A stretch of DNA of 64,000 nt from Sphingobacterium deserti (GCF_000757725.1 NZ_JJMU01000065.1:62001-126000), one strand, 5' to 3'. Counted from the first letter of the stretch, positions 24,022 to 33,287 are shown. Numbers and translations are program-made. The notes: generated from the sequence alone by a model not told the origin.

Positions 24022-25269
24022 TTAAATTTTAAATGCACCACGCATTAGCATCTGCTCATTTCGAGTGATCCCAATTTCCTTAGCCACCGTTTGCCAATTT
24101 GCAATCGAAGAGCTAACTTCTTCTATAATGCAACGCATCTCTTTCTCGGATAACCGGAAATATACCCCAACACTTTTAGCAAGTTCTATATCCAGTGTAT
24201 TGTTATCCATATCAATATTCAATGCTAGTCCATCCTTGTCTATCGATGGATTAATATCGAAAGCGGGCGACAAACGCCAACCTTCGTCAGTCAATATAAA
24301 ACCATGATTTCTCAGATGGTCATCTGTATTGGAAACAAGGATATTAAAAACTAACCGTCGCCATAATTGATGTAAATCTTCGGTAACACGAGTTCCCGAA
24401 AACTGAATAAATTCAACGATCTCCATATAGGAAGGCGTCTCATCCCGTATCCGTTCCTCGTATTTACCCGTCATCGTCATGGCCGAAGCGAAATGGATAC
24501 GCTCCATTTTGTCTCGGTCAAAGCGTTGGGTAAAAAAAGTATGGTACTTTCCTGCGATTTTTTCAAGACGACAATTTGCCATTTCGATTCCAGCATCAAT
24601 AGCCAGTTTGTAAGCCAGGTATTCCCATGCGCCCTTATCTATTGTATCATTGGCAGAGGGGAACTTTGCAATCCAAGGGTGGCCGTCATTGTCAAGAATA
24701 TTGGCCTTGGGTCTCGCCCCTCCCAAAGAGGATCCTGGGGCCATCAGCATTCCTAACCATTTTTTTACCTCGTCGGTATCTTCGCTCGTTTCTATCAATG
24801 TTGCGCCATGTTGAAGTTCTCTTACACTTGTCCAAGGAGGCGTAGGAGAAATCGGATCATTGTCCAAAAAATCTCCACCCGGGTCTTTCTTAAACCGTAA
24901 TGCTCCCATACGACTAAGGTCATGAACACCCAATAAATAATCCATATCATATAAGATCGGCGTAGATTTTCCCTCTTCTGCGGAACGTATCGCTGCCCTA
25001 CGCCTCATGAGTGTACGCCCCCAGGTATCAGGCATCGAATCGAGAAACATTCCAAAGTTTTCTTTGCCGTTTGGATATTGCTGTCCACCATACCAGGCAA
25101 TGTCTGGATCTAATAGCAGTTGTTCCTGTGATGTAATCCAATGCTGGTCATAAGAAAAACTGAAAGCTTTCCGACCTTTGGCTTGCTGTGCCGACAAGAT
25201 ACCAACACACTTAGCCTCATCCATGTCTTTCCAATGTACATATACCCATATGTCTGTTCTATTTGCCAT
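24022..25269 (-). CDS. hipA: HipA-family serine/threonine kinase toxin
   Basis: A 415-residue HipA-type kinase. The N-terminal subdomain has GMFLDSMPDTWGRTLMRRR, and the ATP-binding loop region is GSSLGGARPKANI with WIAKFPS (catalytic Lys). The catalytic loop is SNTDDHLRNHGF and the metal-binding motif follows in LSPAFDINPS; all the catalytic residues I expect are present, so it should be active. Classical HipA phosphorylates glutamyl-tRNA synthetase and halts growth; the target here is not known. It overlaps hipB by 11 bp. Confidence 0.92.
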   Translation of the reverse strand: MANRTDIWVYVHWKDMDEAKCVGILSAQQAKGRKAFSFSYDQHWITSQEQLLLDPDIAWYGGQQYPNGKENFGMFLDSMPDTWGRTLMRRRAAIRSAEEGKSTPILYDMDYLLGVHDLSRMGALRFKKDPGGDFLDNDPISPTPPWTSVRELQHGATLIETSEDTDEVKKWLGMLMAPGSSLGGARPKANILDNDGHPWIAKFPSANDTIDKGAWEYLAYKLAIDAGIEMANCRLEKIAGKYHTFFTQRFDRDKMERIHFASAMTMTGKYEERIRDETPSYMEIVEFIQFSGTRVTEDLHQLWRRLVFNILVSNTDDHLRNHGFILTDEGWRLSPAFDINPSIDKDGLALNIDMDNNTLDIELAKSVGVYFRLSEKEMRCIIEEVSSSIANWQTVAKEIGITRNEQMLMRGAFKI

Positions 25270-25564
25270 TATCTTTCCCTATTAGTTTCAGATCTTGCAG
25301 TTTTCTGCCAAACTCATCATCGGAAGCCAGCTTTAGAAAATCATCCTGTAAACCCAATACACGTAACACATTAAAATAGGCACCAAAAGATACACTCGGA
25401 TTTCCTTTTTCAATATGGTATAAGGTAGTACGGTCAATACCAGCTCTTTCTGCAACCTGAATTGTAGTTAAGTTTCGGCGTTTGCGAGCCAACTTAATAT
25501 TTTCGCCCATTTTTTCCAATGTCTTTTGAAACTTGGGAAGTAATGTTTGTTTTTTTGATTGCAT
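25259..25564 (-). CDS. hipB: HipB-like XRE-family antitoxin/repressor
   Basis: A 101-residue DNA-binding protein with a Cro/CI helix-turn-helix (GENIKLARKRRNLTTIQVAE, then RAGIDRTTLYHIEKG). The ATG at 25564 is chosen because the alternative start at 25588 would put the first codons inside the palindromic operator. It should bind HipA and repress the operon through the adjacent inverted repeat. Confidence 0.88.
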   Translation of the reverse strand: MQSKKQTLLPKFQKTLEKMGENIKLARKRRNLTTIQVAERAGIDRTTLYHIEKGNPSVSFGAYFNVLRVLGLQDDFLKLASDDEFGRKLQDLKLIGKDNGK

Positions 25565-25567
25565 TTT

Positions 25568-25620
25568 AATGTTGTTTAATATCATCAAATATATAGTAAA
25601 TGTTGATAATAAACAACATT
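25568..25620. promoter_or_regulatory. Palindromic operator of hipBA
   Basis: Arms AATGTTGTTTAATATCA (25568-25584) and TGATAATAAACAACATT (25604-25620) are inverted repeats of 17 bp with one mismatch, separated by 19 bp, placed just upstream of hipB. The spacing would let two HipB dimers flank the promoter. Confidence 0.8.
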
Positions 25621-25714
25621 TTACATTTTAAATACATATTAAATTTCGAGATTTTTAGCAACCGATTTGACTACAATTAAAAAGTCTTCAGGGTGTTCTA
25701 AGAGTGTCTCATGT

Positions 25715-25771
25715 TCTCCGCGAGAAGCTTCAATCTACAAAATTGGAGCTTTTTTTATTTTCTCTGTTTTA
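25715..25771 (+). repeat. 57-bp direct repeat, copy 2 (right boundary of the islet)
   Basis: Identical to 22338-22394, including the terminator hairpin and the last six bases of tRNA-Ser. Sequence outside the 57 bp differs on both sides, so the repeat has sharp ends. From 25772 to the patatin start (235 bp) nothing else is evident. Confidence 0.9.
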
Positions 25772-26006
25772 CCATTTAATCGCTTTATCAAACTTTTGCA
25801 GCAGCAAATGAGTAACCGGAAGGTAATCACCATTGCATTGGCAATTGAAATTTTTTTAATCGTGCAATAACAGTTTTGTCCCCTTTTTTGTATTTTCGGA
25901 AATGAGTCGGATCAGATCCCTGCATAATAATTCCTGATTACTTGGGATAGCCAGCATTTAGATATGGATCGGATCGCTTTATCACGTTTAAGGAACAGTT
26001 ACTAAA

Positions 26007-27056
26007 ATGAAAAGAATACTTTCAATAGATGGCGGTGGTATACGCGGTATCATTCCTGGCATGTTGCTGGTTGCGCTCGAGGAAAAAATAAGGCAGGCCA
26101 CAGGTAATGGTAGCGCGCATCTATCTGATTATTTCGATTTTTTTGCCGGTACGAGTACTGGCGGAATTCTATTGTCCATTCTACTCTGCCCAGATGCCGA
26201 AAATGCAGATAAACCAAAATACAGTGCGAAAGAGGCGCTTGACATCTATCTGGACCACGGCATTGAGATATTTGCGGCAAAACCTTGGCGAAGATTCCTG
26301 AGCCGATTCGGACTTTTAAGCGAATTGTATGATAACTCGGTGCTCGAAAAGATATTGCTAACTTACTTTGGTGATAGGAAGCTGAGTCAGCTTTTGAAAC
26401 CCTGCATTATCACGGCCTATAATATTGAGTTACGGAAAAATCATCTATTCCGGCAGCAGAAGGCTATATCGCACGGTGATTCACGAGATTTTTACTTGCG
26501 TGACGTATGTCGTGCAACGTCAGCGGCGCCAACCTATTTCTCTGTAGCCGAGATATTTTCTCTTGCTAACACGCGTTATCCGCTCGTAGATGGTGGGGTA
26601 TTTGCCCATAACCCATCGCTTTCCGCACTGCTTGAAGTGATAAAAACCTACAACAGCTACAAGATTGACGATATCTGGATTTTGTCTTTAGGCACTGGAT
26701 TGTCTAAGGTTTCGTATAACTATGAAGATTTCAAAAAGAAACGAGCAATATCCATTGGCCCCGCGCTCGTAGATATTATGAGCAGCAGTTCTGCGGAAAG
26801 TACAAACTACTATTTAAAACAGCTATTTCATTCAGTAGGTAAATCAGAAAACTACATTCGCATAGAGCCTACAAATCTTTCATCCATAGACGCTTCAATG
26901 GATGCGGCAACAGAAACTAATATTCAAAAGATCATTTCCTTAGCGGACAAGCTGGTAAGCGAAAACGAAACAATGATCAATACCATCGTAGAGGAGATTA
27001 TCGCTGATAAGCCCGGTAAAAAAGACCGATCGGTATGGAACTTCCTAAAAAATTAA
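26007..27056 (+). CDS. Patatin-like phospholipase
   Basis: A 349-residue patatin-domain lipid acyl hydrolase. The oxyanion hole is DGGGIRG (residues 8-14), the nucleophile elbow is GTSTGG, and the catalytic Asp lies in the DGG motif of PLVDGGVFAHNPS. It begins immediately at the fold without a signal peptide, so it is cytoplasmic. Similar proteins serve as CapV-type phospholipase effectors in CBASS, but no cyclase gene is adjacent, so a lipid-turnover role is equally possible. It sits just outside the tRNA-Ser islet. Confidence 0.9.
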   Translation: MKRILSIDGGGIRGIIPGMLLVALEEKIRQATGNGSAHLSDYFDFFAGTSTGGILLSILLCPDAENADKPKYSAKEALDIYLDHGIEIFAAKPWRRFLSRFGLLSELYDNSVLEKILLTYFGDRKLSQLLKPCIITAYNIELRKNHLFRQQKAISHGDSRDFYLRDVCRATSAAPTYFSVAEIFSLANTRYPLVDGGVFAHNPSLSALLEVIKTYNSYKIDDIWILSLGTGLSKVSYNYEDFKKKRAISIGPALVDIMSSSSAESTNYYLKQLFHSVGKSENYIRIEPTNLSSIDASMDAATETNIQKIISLADKLVSENETMINTIVEEIIADKPGKKDRSVWNFLKN

Positions 27057-27111
27057 TCTTTGCCCCCGCTTTTCCCGCATAAATCTTACATTTACGGCGT
27101 AAACTATCAAT

Positions 27112-28344
27112 ATGGCTTTAAATTACGTTTGGATCGGATTCTTTGTTATCGCATTTATCGTTGCGCTTTTTAAGCTCGTTTTTCTAGGCGATACGGAGAT
27201 ATTCTCTAATCTAATCAACGGACTGTTTGATAGCGCTAAAACTGGAGCGGAATTGTCGTTAGGACTAGTGGGTATCATGACGTTTTGGTTAGGTATTATG
27301 AAGGTAGGCGAAAAAGCGGGCATGATTTCGCTATTTGCTAAGGGTGTTTATCCGTTTTTCAGCAAACTGTTTCCGGGCGTTCCGAAAGGGCATCCCGCAA
27401 ACGGGTCTATCATTATGAACTTCTCGGCAAATATGCTTGGATTGGACAATGCGGCTACGCCTGTCGGTCTTAAGGCGATGAAGGAATTGCAGGAACTTAA
27501 CCCTAAAAAGGAAACGGCAACGAACGCGCAAATTATGTTTTTGGTGCTGAACACGGCGGGTATTACCTTGATCCCCACATCTGTTATCGCTTTACGCATG
27601 GCAAGCGGGGCGGCGAACCCAGCAGACATATTTATACCAGCGCTAATTGGAACCTTTATCTCATTCGTTTCTGGCATGATTGCCGTAGCCATTTACCAAC
27701 GGATAAATCTCTTTAATTTGCCCGTACTTATTTTCCTAAGTTTCTTTCTCGGTTTAATGTGCTTGCTTTACTTTGGATTGAATGGCTTGCCGCCCGAACA
27801 AATTGAAAAGATTACAGGGTTGATTGGGGGGCTGTTAATCTTTTCCATCATCATACTATTTATTGTATTTGGGTCGATCAAAAAGATCAATGTGTACGAT
27901 GCTTTTATAGATGGTGCAAAAGAAGGTTTTAGTACAGCAGTGATGATTATTCCCTTCTTGATCGCTATACTAGTTGCCATTTCCGCATTCCGCACCACAG
28001 GCTGTATGGATTATGTGGTGAATGCGATAGGCTACGGCTTTTCATCGTTAGGAATGGATACTCGGTTTGTTCCGGCTTTGCCTGTTGGTCTTATGAAGAC
28101 CTTAAGCGGTGGTGGGGCGCGCGGTCTGATGGTCGATGTGATGCAAACTTATGGCGTAGATTCTTTCCAGGGGCGGTTAGCGAGTATTATACAGGGATCC
28201 TCGGAAACTACCTTTTACGTGCTAGCGGTTTATTTCGGATCCGTTGGCATCAAAAATACACGCTACGCCCTTACCTGCGGTTTGATTGCCGACGTGGTTG
28301 GACTTATAGCAGCGGTGGTACTGGCTTACATATTTTTTGGATAA
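27112..28344 (+). CDS. Fused SpmA/SpmB-like nucleoside-recognition (Gate) membrane protein
   Basis: A 410-residue protein with about ten membrane helices. The N-terminal half corresponds to SpmA (GLVGIMTFWLGIMKVGEKAG, NMLGLDNAATPVGLKAM) and the C-terminal half to SpmB (FSTAVMIIPFLIAILVAI, GSSETTFYVLAVYFGSVG), two Gate domains fused as in many Bacteroidota. The proteins named after Bacillus spore maturation are widespread in non-sporulators, and their substrate is unknown. mgsA follows after 18 bp. Confidence 0.88.
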   Translation: MALNYVWIGFFVIAFIVALFKLVFLGDTEIFSNLINGLFDSAKTGAELSLGLVGIMTFWLGIMKVGEKAGMISLFAKGVYPFFSKLFPGVPKGHPANGSIIMNFSANMLGLDNAATPVGLKAMKELQELNPKKETATNAQIMFLVLNTAGITLIPTSVIALRMASGAANPADIFIPALIGTFISFVSGMIAVAIYQRINLFNLPVLIFLSFFLGLMCLLYFGLNGLPPEQIEKITGLIGGLLIFSIIILFIVFGSIKKINVYDAFIDGAKEGFSTAVMIIPFLIAILVAISAFRTTGCMDYVVNAIGYGFSSLGMDTRFVPALPVGLMKTLSGGGARGLMVDVMQTYGVDSFQGRLASIIQGSSETTFYVLAVYFGSVGIKNTRYALTCGLIADVVGLIAAVVLAYIFFG

Positions 28345-28362
28345 TAGCATATAAAAATTAGG

Positions 28363-28737
28363 ATGGATACAACAAAAAGAACGATTGCATTAATCGCGCA
28401 TGATGGCAAGAAAGCCGATATGGTCGCTTTCGTCAAAGACCATATAGAACACTTACGCCAAGCATCCATTATTGCCACAGGAACCACGGGGTCCTATGTC
28501 CGTCAAACGGGTCTCGAAGTCGAGCTTAAACTCAGTGGGCCTATGGGCGGAGATGCACAAATTGCGGCGATGGCTGCCGAAGGAAAGGTAGACGCCATTA
28601 TATTTTTTCGTGATCCACTTGGGAAACACGCACACGAGCCGGATATTCAGATGCTGGTGCGCATATCCGACTTGTACAATGTGCCGTTGGCGACAAACCC
28701 TGCAACGGGAACGTTAATTCTTGAGGGACTATTTTAA
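28363..28737 (+). CDS. mgsA: Methylglyoxal synthase
   Basis: A 124-residue enzyme converting dihydroxyacetone phosphate to methylglyoxal. IALIAHDGKKADMV at the N-terminus, ATGTTGSYV (phosphate loop), SGPMGGDAQI and FFRDPLGKHAHEPDI (catalytic Asp and His) are all present. Length is normal. The OsmC gene follows 5 bp later. Confidence 0.95.
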   Translation: MDTTKRTIALIAHDGKKADMVAFVKDHIEHLRQASIIATGTTGSYVRQTGLEVELKLSGPMGGDAQIAAMAAEGKVDAIIFFRDPLGKHAHEPDIQMLVRISDLYNVPLATNPATGTLILEGLF

Positions 28738-28742
28738 CCACG

Positions 28743-29144
28743 ATGGCAAGAAACATTATTGTAAAAACAGGCTTAGACCGCTATAAAACAGAGATACTGG
28801 TCGGGCAACATATAGTAGTAGCCGATGAGCCGGAGGATGTAGGTGGTACGGATCTCGGTCCATCCCCTACAGAACTATTAATGTCTTCGCTGGGTACCTG
28901 TAAAGCGATGACAATGCGGATGTATGCCGATAGAAAGGCTTGGGATTTGCAAGACGTGGAGATAGAAATGTCCATCAGTGAACAGCGTACGGACTTGCAA
29001 AAAACGACTTTTATCAATTGCCATATCAAACTAGGTGGTGCGCTGGACGATAAACAACGCAATAGATTACTCAGTATTGCTGATCGATGTCCGGTACATA
29101 AAATATTGAACAGCCCAATCGTCATTGAAAGCAATTTAATATAA
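28743..29144 (+). CDS. OsmC-family peroxiredoxin-like protein
   Basis: A 133-residue OsmC/Ohr-fold protein with both redox cysteines, the first in SLGTCKAMTMRMYADRK and the second in DRCPVHKIL. It should reduce organic hydroperoxides in the cytoplasm; the exact substrate is not determinable. Likely co-transcribed with mgsA. Confidence 0.9.
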   Translation: MARNIIVKTGLDRYKTEILVGQHIVVADEPEDVGGTDLGPSPTELLMSSLGTCKAMTMRMYADRKAWDLQDVEIEMSISEQRTDLQKTTFINCHIKLGGALDDKQRNRLLSIADRCPVHKILNSPIVIESNLI

Positions 29145-29152
29145 AAGTTACG

Positions 29153-29181
29153 TTGATATCCTGTTTTACATAGTATATTTG
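29153..29181 (+). promoter_or_regulatory. Promoter of coaA (TTG-N18-TATATTTG)
   Basis: TTG at 29153-29155 and TATATTTG at 29174-29181, separated by 18 bp; the coaA ATG is 22 nt beyond the -7 box. Confidence 0.65.
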
Positions 29182-29203
29182 CCCTCATTCTAAATATAAA
29201 CGT

Positions 29204-30151
29204 ATGTCTCCCAGTAATACCAATGCGGTTAGTAGTCCGTTTCAGCTTTTTGAAAGAGCCGAGTGGAAAAGCTTGAATGGTCATTTTTCGCATCATCTTA
29301 ATCAGGATGATGTAGATAATCTTCATGCGCTAAACGAGCCGCTAAATATTAAAGAAATTGAAGAGATATACTTCCCACTAGCGCATTTAATCAATATCTT
29401 TTTGGAGCGCGCTAAGGATGCACACGCTGTGGTGAATGGCTTTTTAAATAAACATACCCAAAGACTACCCTTTGTTATCGGTATCGCCGGATCCGTTGCA
29501 GCGGGTAAAAGCACGACCGCTCGTGTATTACAAAAAGTATTATCGATGCTGCCGGGAAAGCCACAGGTGGATCTGGTTACTACAGATGGTTTCCTTTACC
29601 CGAACAAGGTCCTCACAGCAAGAGGTATGCTCAATAGGAAGGGGTTTCCGGAAAGCTACGATACGAAATTGCTGCTTAATTTTTTGTCGGCAATGAAATC
29701 GGGGGTAGATGAATTTGATGTACCCGTCTATTCACACTTAGCTTATGATATTTTAGAAGACCACAAACAGAAAGTCATCCGACCAGACATACTTATTGTA
29801 GAAGGAATAAACGTCTTACAGGTGAATTCTTCCAAAGGTAATAATGTCTTCGTATCCGACTACTTCGATTATTCCATCTATGTGGATGCCGAGGAAAAAG
29901 ATATTATGGATTGGTATGTCAGCCGCTTCGAGTCGCTTCGGGCAACTTCTTTCCAAAACCCTGGATCTTATTTTCACCGCTACGCGGGAATGGACGAAAA
30001 AGAAAGCTTAGCGATGGCGACTAGCATCTGGAACGAAATTAACAAACCGAATCTTCAGGAAAACATACTTCCTACTCGATACCGGGCTGACCTTATCCTG
30101 GAAAAAGGATCGCACCACTTTGTAAAACGGATAAGGGTTCGTAAGACCTGA
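29204..30151 (+). CDS. coaA: Type I pantothenate kinase
   Basis: A 315-residue P-loop kinase catalysing the first step of coenzyme A synthesis. Walker A is GSVAAGKSTTAR near residue 97; TTDGFLYPN, RKGFPESYD and the C-terminal LRATSFQNPGSYFHRYA are PanK-I signatures. Length matches the bacterial type I enzyme. It converges with the MscS gene, with only 3 bp between the stop codons. Confidence 0.95.
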   Translation: MSPSNTNAVSSPFQLFERAEWKSLNGHFSHHLNQDDVDNLHALNEPLNIKEIEEIYFPLAHLINIFLERAKDAHAVVNGFLNKHTQRLPFVIGIAGSVAAGKSTTARVLQKVLSMLPGKPQVDLVTTDGFLYPNKVLTARGMLNRKGFPESYDTKLLLNFLSAMKSGVDEFDVPVYSHLAYDILEDHKQKVIRPDILIVEGINVLQVNSSKGNNVFVSDYFDYSIYVDAEEKDIMDWYVSRFESLRATSFQNPGSYFHRYAGMDEKESLAMATSIWNEINKPNLQENILPTRYRADLILEKGSHHFVKRIRVRKT

Positions 30152-30154
30152 TAC

Positions 30155-31030
30155 CTACTGATCGAGATCGTACTCCCGTTTAAACTGAAGCACTTCTTTC
30201 AGAATTTCATTTTCTAACTGCCGATGCAGCTTGTTGCTACTACTGGTGGCGTGCATATCCATTTTATACTTTACGTAGTCCTTCCCTATCTCTACTACTT
30301 TAAGATGTAGATCATCATCGCCCGTCAGGTAGGGATGGTTGATCAATGTTTTCTGAATACGGGCTTCCAACTGATCTACCTCGACAGCGGTTTGAAGAGG
30401 AAGCTCGAAACGCACGTAAAAAAGGCTTGATCGGTGCGCGGAAAAATTTACCATTGGAGCAGTAAACACTAAATTATTCGGAACCATCACAATATCATCT
30501 TCCTCATCTTGTATCAGCAGGCTGGAAAATGTGATGTCTACAATCCGGCCTTGATAGCCCCCTATTTTGACACGATCACCAACAGACAGTTGGTCGTTAA
30601 ACATAATAAAAAGCCCGGATAGCATGTTCGTAATGTATTCCCTGAAGGTGACCGCAATGGCCATGGCTACGATAGTTAAACTCGTCACAAACTCACGTGG
30701 GTCTATGCCTAAAGCCAACATAATGGCGATTATTGCTGTGCTCGTATTCAGTACGGCTGTCAAACGATTTATCCCCAAGACAAAGTTTCCACGAACACTT
30801 TTGTGTTCATTCCTTTTCTTGTATAAGGTGATCATTATGTATCGGCCGATGGAGTACAATATGCTGGCCGTTAAAAATAAGTTCAACGCACTTGAAGCAT
30901 TATTGATCAGCCGGTGAGCTTTATAGTACTCTTCGAAATACCAAAATGAGGTGGACAACATGATCCATAAAACAAGCTTGCCCAGAAACTTAAGTACGGT
31001 CCTATGTTTTCGTTCTTCTACCATTGCCAT
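30155..31030 (-). CDS. MscS-family mechanosensitive channel
   Basis: A 291-residue inner-membrane protein with about four hydrophobic segments, the pore-lining region around GIDPREFVTSLTIVAMAIAVTFREYITNMLSG, then the MscS beta-domain (FNDQLSVGDRVKIGGYQGRIVDI, VMVPNN). It should gate on membrane tension and release solutes at osmotic down-shock, or act as a small-conductance variant. The frame opens earlier at a TTG; ATG 31030 is the better start. Confidence 0.9.
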   Translation of the reverse strand: MAMVEERKHRTVLKFLGKLVLWIMLSTSFWYFEEYYKAHRLINNASSALNLFLTASILYSIGRYIMITLYKKRNEHKSVRGNFVLGINRLTAVLNTSTAIIAIMLALGIDPREFVTSLTIVAMAIAVTFREYITNMLSGLFIMFNDQLSVGDRVKIGGYQGRIVDITFSSLLIQDEEDDIVMVPNNLVFTAPMVNFSAHRSSLFYVRFELPLQTAVEVDQLEARIQKTLINHPYLTGDDDLHLKVVEIGKDYVKYKMDMHATSSSNKLHRQLENEILKEVLQFKREYDLDQ

Positions 31031-31285
31031 ATAAACCAACGAAAATATCAAATTTCATCGGCTGATGCAATGGCCTAGTCAATTATCTCGAGCTAATTTC
31101 ATTTATTAGCTACTGCAGTGTGGTGTATGTAATGATACCTGCCCTTACAAAAAAATGTATAAACTAATTATCCGTGTCAAGCGTTTGATTATAAATCGGA
31201 TAGCGAACTAATAGGCAGACGCCGTTTTATATTATGTAAAAATAAATTAACTTAGCAAGCTGAAATGTGCTAGATACATACAATT

Positions 31286-32239
31286 ATGCAAACAACATTT
31301 GATTTTGAAAAGCCTATTGCAGATTTGCAAACCCAAATAGAAAAGGTTTTACAGGTCCAGGAAAAGACGAAAGTGGACATGAGTGCAACGGTCAACGAGC
31401 TCGAAACAAAATTGGAACAAACCAAAAAGGATATCTATACCAATATGAGTGGGTGGCAAAAAGTACAGATGTCCAGACATCCTGATCGGCCTCAAACATT
31501 TGATTATATAGAAATGCTTTGCGAAGAGTTTATCGAACTGCACGGTGACAGAACTGTAAAAGACGATAAAGCGATCATTGGTGGCATTGCTTCGATAGAT
31601 GGGCAGCCTGTTATGGTTATCGGTCATCAAAAAGGTAAAAACACGAAGGAACGGCAGTACCGCAATTTCGGTATGGCAAATCCCGAGGGCTATCGCAAGG
31701 CGCTTCGCCTTATGAAAATGGCCGAGAAGTTCAACAGGCCCATTGTCACGTTCATTGACACGATGGGTGCCTATCCAGGTTTAGAAGCGGAAGAGCGTGG
31801 ACAAGGCGAGGCTATCGCGCGCAATCTTTTAGAAATGTCAGTGTTAACGGTTCCGGTAATTTGCGTGGTAATCGGTGAGGGTGCATCAGGCGGCGCGTTA
31901 GGCATTGGCGTTGGCGATCGGGTTTATATGTTGCAAAACACTTGGTATTCAGTCATATCTCCTGAGTCGTGTTCATCCATTCTGTACAGAAGCTGGGATC
32001 AGAAAGAAAAAGCAGCGGATTCGCTAAAATTGACAGCAGAAGATATGTTGAAGAACGGGCTTATCGATGGTATTATCGAGGAGCCGGTTGGTGGCGCCAA
32101 CCAGGATCCAGCCGCAACAGCTAATACATTGAAAACGAAAATACTTGCTGATATTCAAGAATTAAAGCTTAAAGACGCTGAAACATTGGTTAACGACCGT
32201 ATTGCTAAATTTAGCAATATGGGGGTCGTTGTCGAGTAA
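31286..32239 (+). CDS. accA: Acetyl-CoA carboxylase carboxyltransferase subunit alpha
   Basis: A 317-residue protein with the AccA signatures WQKVQMSRHPDRP, GGIASIDGQPVMVIGHQKG, FIDTMGAYPGLEAEERGQGEAIA and GEGASGGALGIGVGD. With AccD (not in the window) it transfers the carboxyl group from biotin to acetyl-CoA in fatty acid synthesis. Alone in its transcription unit, followed by a strong terminator. The 230-bp gap upstream has no gene. Confidence 0.97.
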   Translation: MQTTFDFEKPIADLQTQIEKVLQVQEKTKVDMSATVNELETKLEQTKKDIYTNMSGWQKVQMSRHPDRPQTFDYIEMLCEEFIELHGDRTVKDDKAIIGGIASIDGQPVMVIGHQKGKNTKERQYRNFGMANPEGYRKALRLMKMAEKFNRPIVTFIDTMGAYPGLEAEERGQGEAIARNLLEMSVLTVPVICVVIGEGASGGALGIGVGDRVYMLQNTWYSVISPESCSSILYRSWDQKEKAADSLKLTAEDMLKNGLIDGIIEEPVGGANQDPAATANTLKTKILADIQELKLKDAETLVNDRIAKFSNMGVVVE

Positions 32240-32254
32240 TGTCCGAATGATTTT

Positions 32255-32298
32255 ATAAAACAACAAACGCCAGCTTTTGCTGGCGTTTGTTGTTTTAT
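32255..32298. terminator. Bidirectional terminator between accA and the deacetylase gene
   Basis: A 20-bp perfect inverted repeat (starting ATAAAACAACAAACG) with a TTTT loop. A/T-rich outer arms give a U-tract in both directions. Confidence 0.92.
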
Positions 32299-32312
32299 AG
32301 TGTTTAATACAA

Positions 32313-33287
32313 TTAATACCGAAATGGATAGTCTTGCATAAATTCAAACCTGTAATCTGTGTGTGTTTGAATAGTGTCGATAAGTGAGGATAGCAGCTGC
32401 TGGCCTTTCTTATTTTGGAACATATCATCATGCATAAGGAGCACAACGTTATTAGGTTCCATAGATGATTTATTGTTCATGTAGTTGCGGATGCGCGTAT
32501 AAATTTCATGAACAGACTGGATAGGCTTGCCTGTAAGACCGTGAATTTTCCACTCCACATCCCAGCCAAAAATTTTGTAACCGTTTGTGTATAGCATGTC
32601 AGCTGTACTGGCACCGCTTTGCAGGTCTATACGACGGATGTCGTCGTAGATCCAGATATTACGGCCCGGTAGCCGTATGATTTTATGCTGGAGTTTTAAA
32701 TCTGTCTCATTTTTCTCAAAATCATTGTAAGCTCCTACTGCATTGCTATAAAACGTGGTAAACTTGTTATTGCCGTGCGTATAACTATGGTTGTAGCATT
32801 CTACAAGCGGGTTATCGTAGTATTTTTGATAGTCGCGCTTTAGTCCCTTAGACATAAAGGCATGTTTGCCAACTAAGAAAGCATTGATTTTTATCTTTCT
32901 AGCCTTCGCGATGGAGTCGATGGCTTTACTTCCGCGTAGCGGCCCATCATCGAATGTGAAGTATATGTGCTTAGGCAATTGATCCAAAGCTAGTCTTACT
33001 GAATCTCGCACACGACGACGTTCTAGGCGAATGGCTTTAGCTAAGGAATCTTTGCTTATCGGATTTACCGTATCAACCATTAGGTGTACCGGCTCTCTCC
33101 ACCTCTTCGTTAAACTCCCCGTGCACGAAGGCAGCGTATCCGTTTTCGAGTCACTTACAACCGCTAATTTCAACGAGTCTTGCGATGGGTTTGCAGCTCT
33201 GCTGTCCATGCTTCCGCTACATGAAGCCAACCACATCAAATAAAATACTCCCCCAAAAGTAAAGAGGCTTTTCACACCATTTCGCAT
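32313..33287 (-). CDS. Polysaccharide deacetylase (NodB homology) lipoprotein
   Basis: A 324-residue protein with a lipoprotein signal ending MWLASC and a carbohydrate-esterase-4 domain: motif 1 FTFDDGP, and motif 2 NHSYTH (zinc His pair). RLPGRN is the motif 3 region, and LLMHDD supplies a late catalytic His. It should remove acetyl groups from a polysaccharide or peptidoglycan-like substrate at the cell envelope. An upstream TTG opens the frame two codons earlier; ATG 33287 is used. Confidence 0.9.
   Translation of the reverse strand: MRNGVKSLFTFGGVFYLMWLASCSGSMDSRAANPSQDSLKLAVVSDSKTDTLPSCTGSLTKRWREPVHLMVDTVNPISKDSLAKAIRLERRRVRDSVRLALDQLPKHIYFTFDDGPLRGSKAIDSIAKARKIKINAFLVGKHAFMSKGLKRDYQKYYDNPLVECYNHSYTHGNNKFTTFYSNAVGAYNDFEKNETDLKLQHKIIRLPGRNIWIYDDIRRIDLQSGASTADMLYTNGYKIFGWDVEWKIHGLTGKPIQSVHEIYTRIRNYMNNKSSMEPNNVVLLMHDDMFQNKKGQQLLSSLIDTIQTHTDYRFEFMQDYPFRY

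Noticed and set aside
22395..25714. Integrase or transposase within the tRNA-Ser islet
   Set aside because: Every sizeable frame between the repeats is accounted for by hipB, hipA, the membrane protein or their shadows; none shows recombinase motifs.
28781..29326. 181-aa minus-strand ORF over the OsmC gene
   Set aside because: It is antisense to an intact OsmC gene with both redox cysteines and has no recognisable features of its own.
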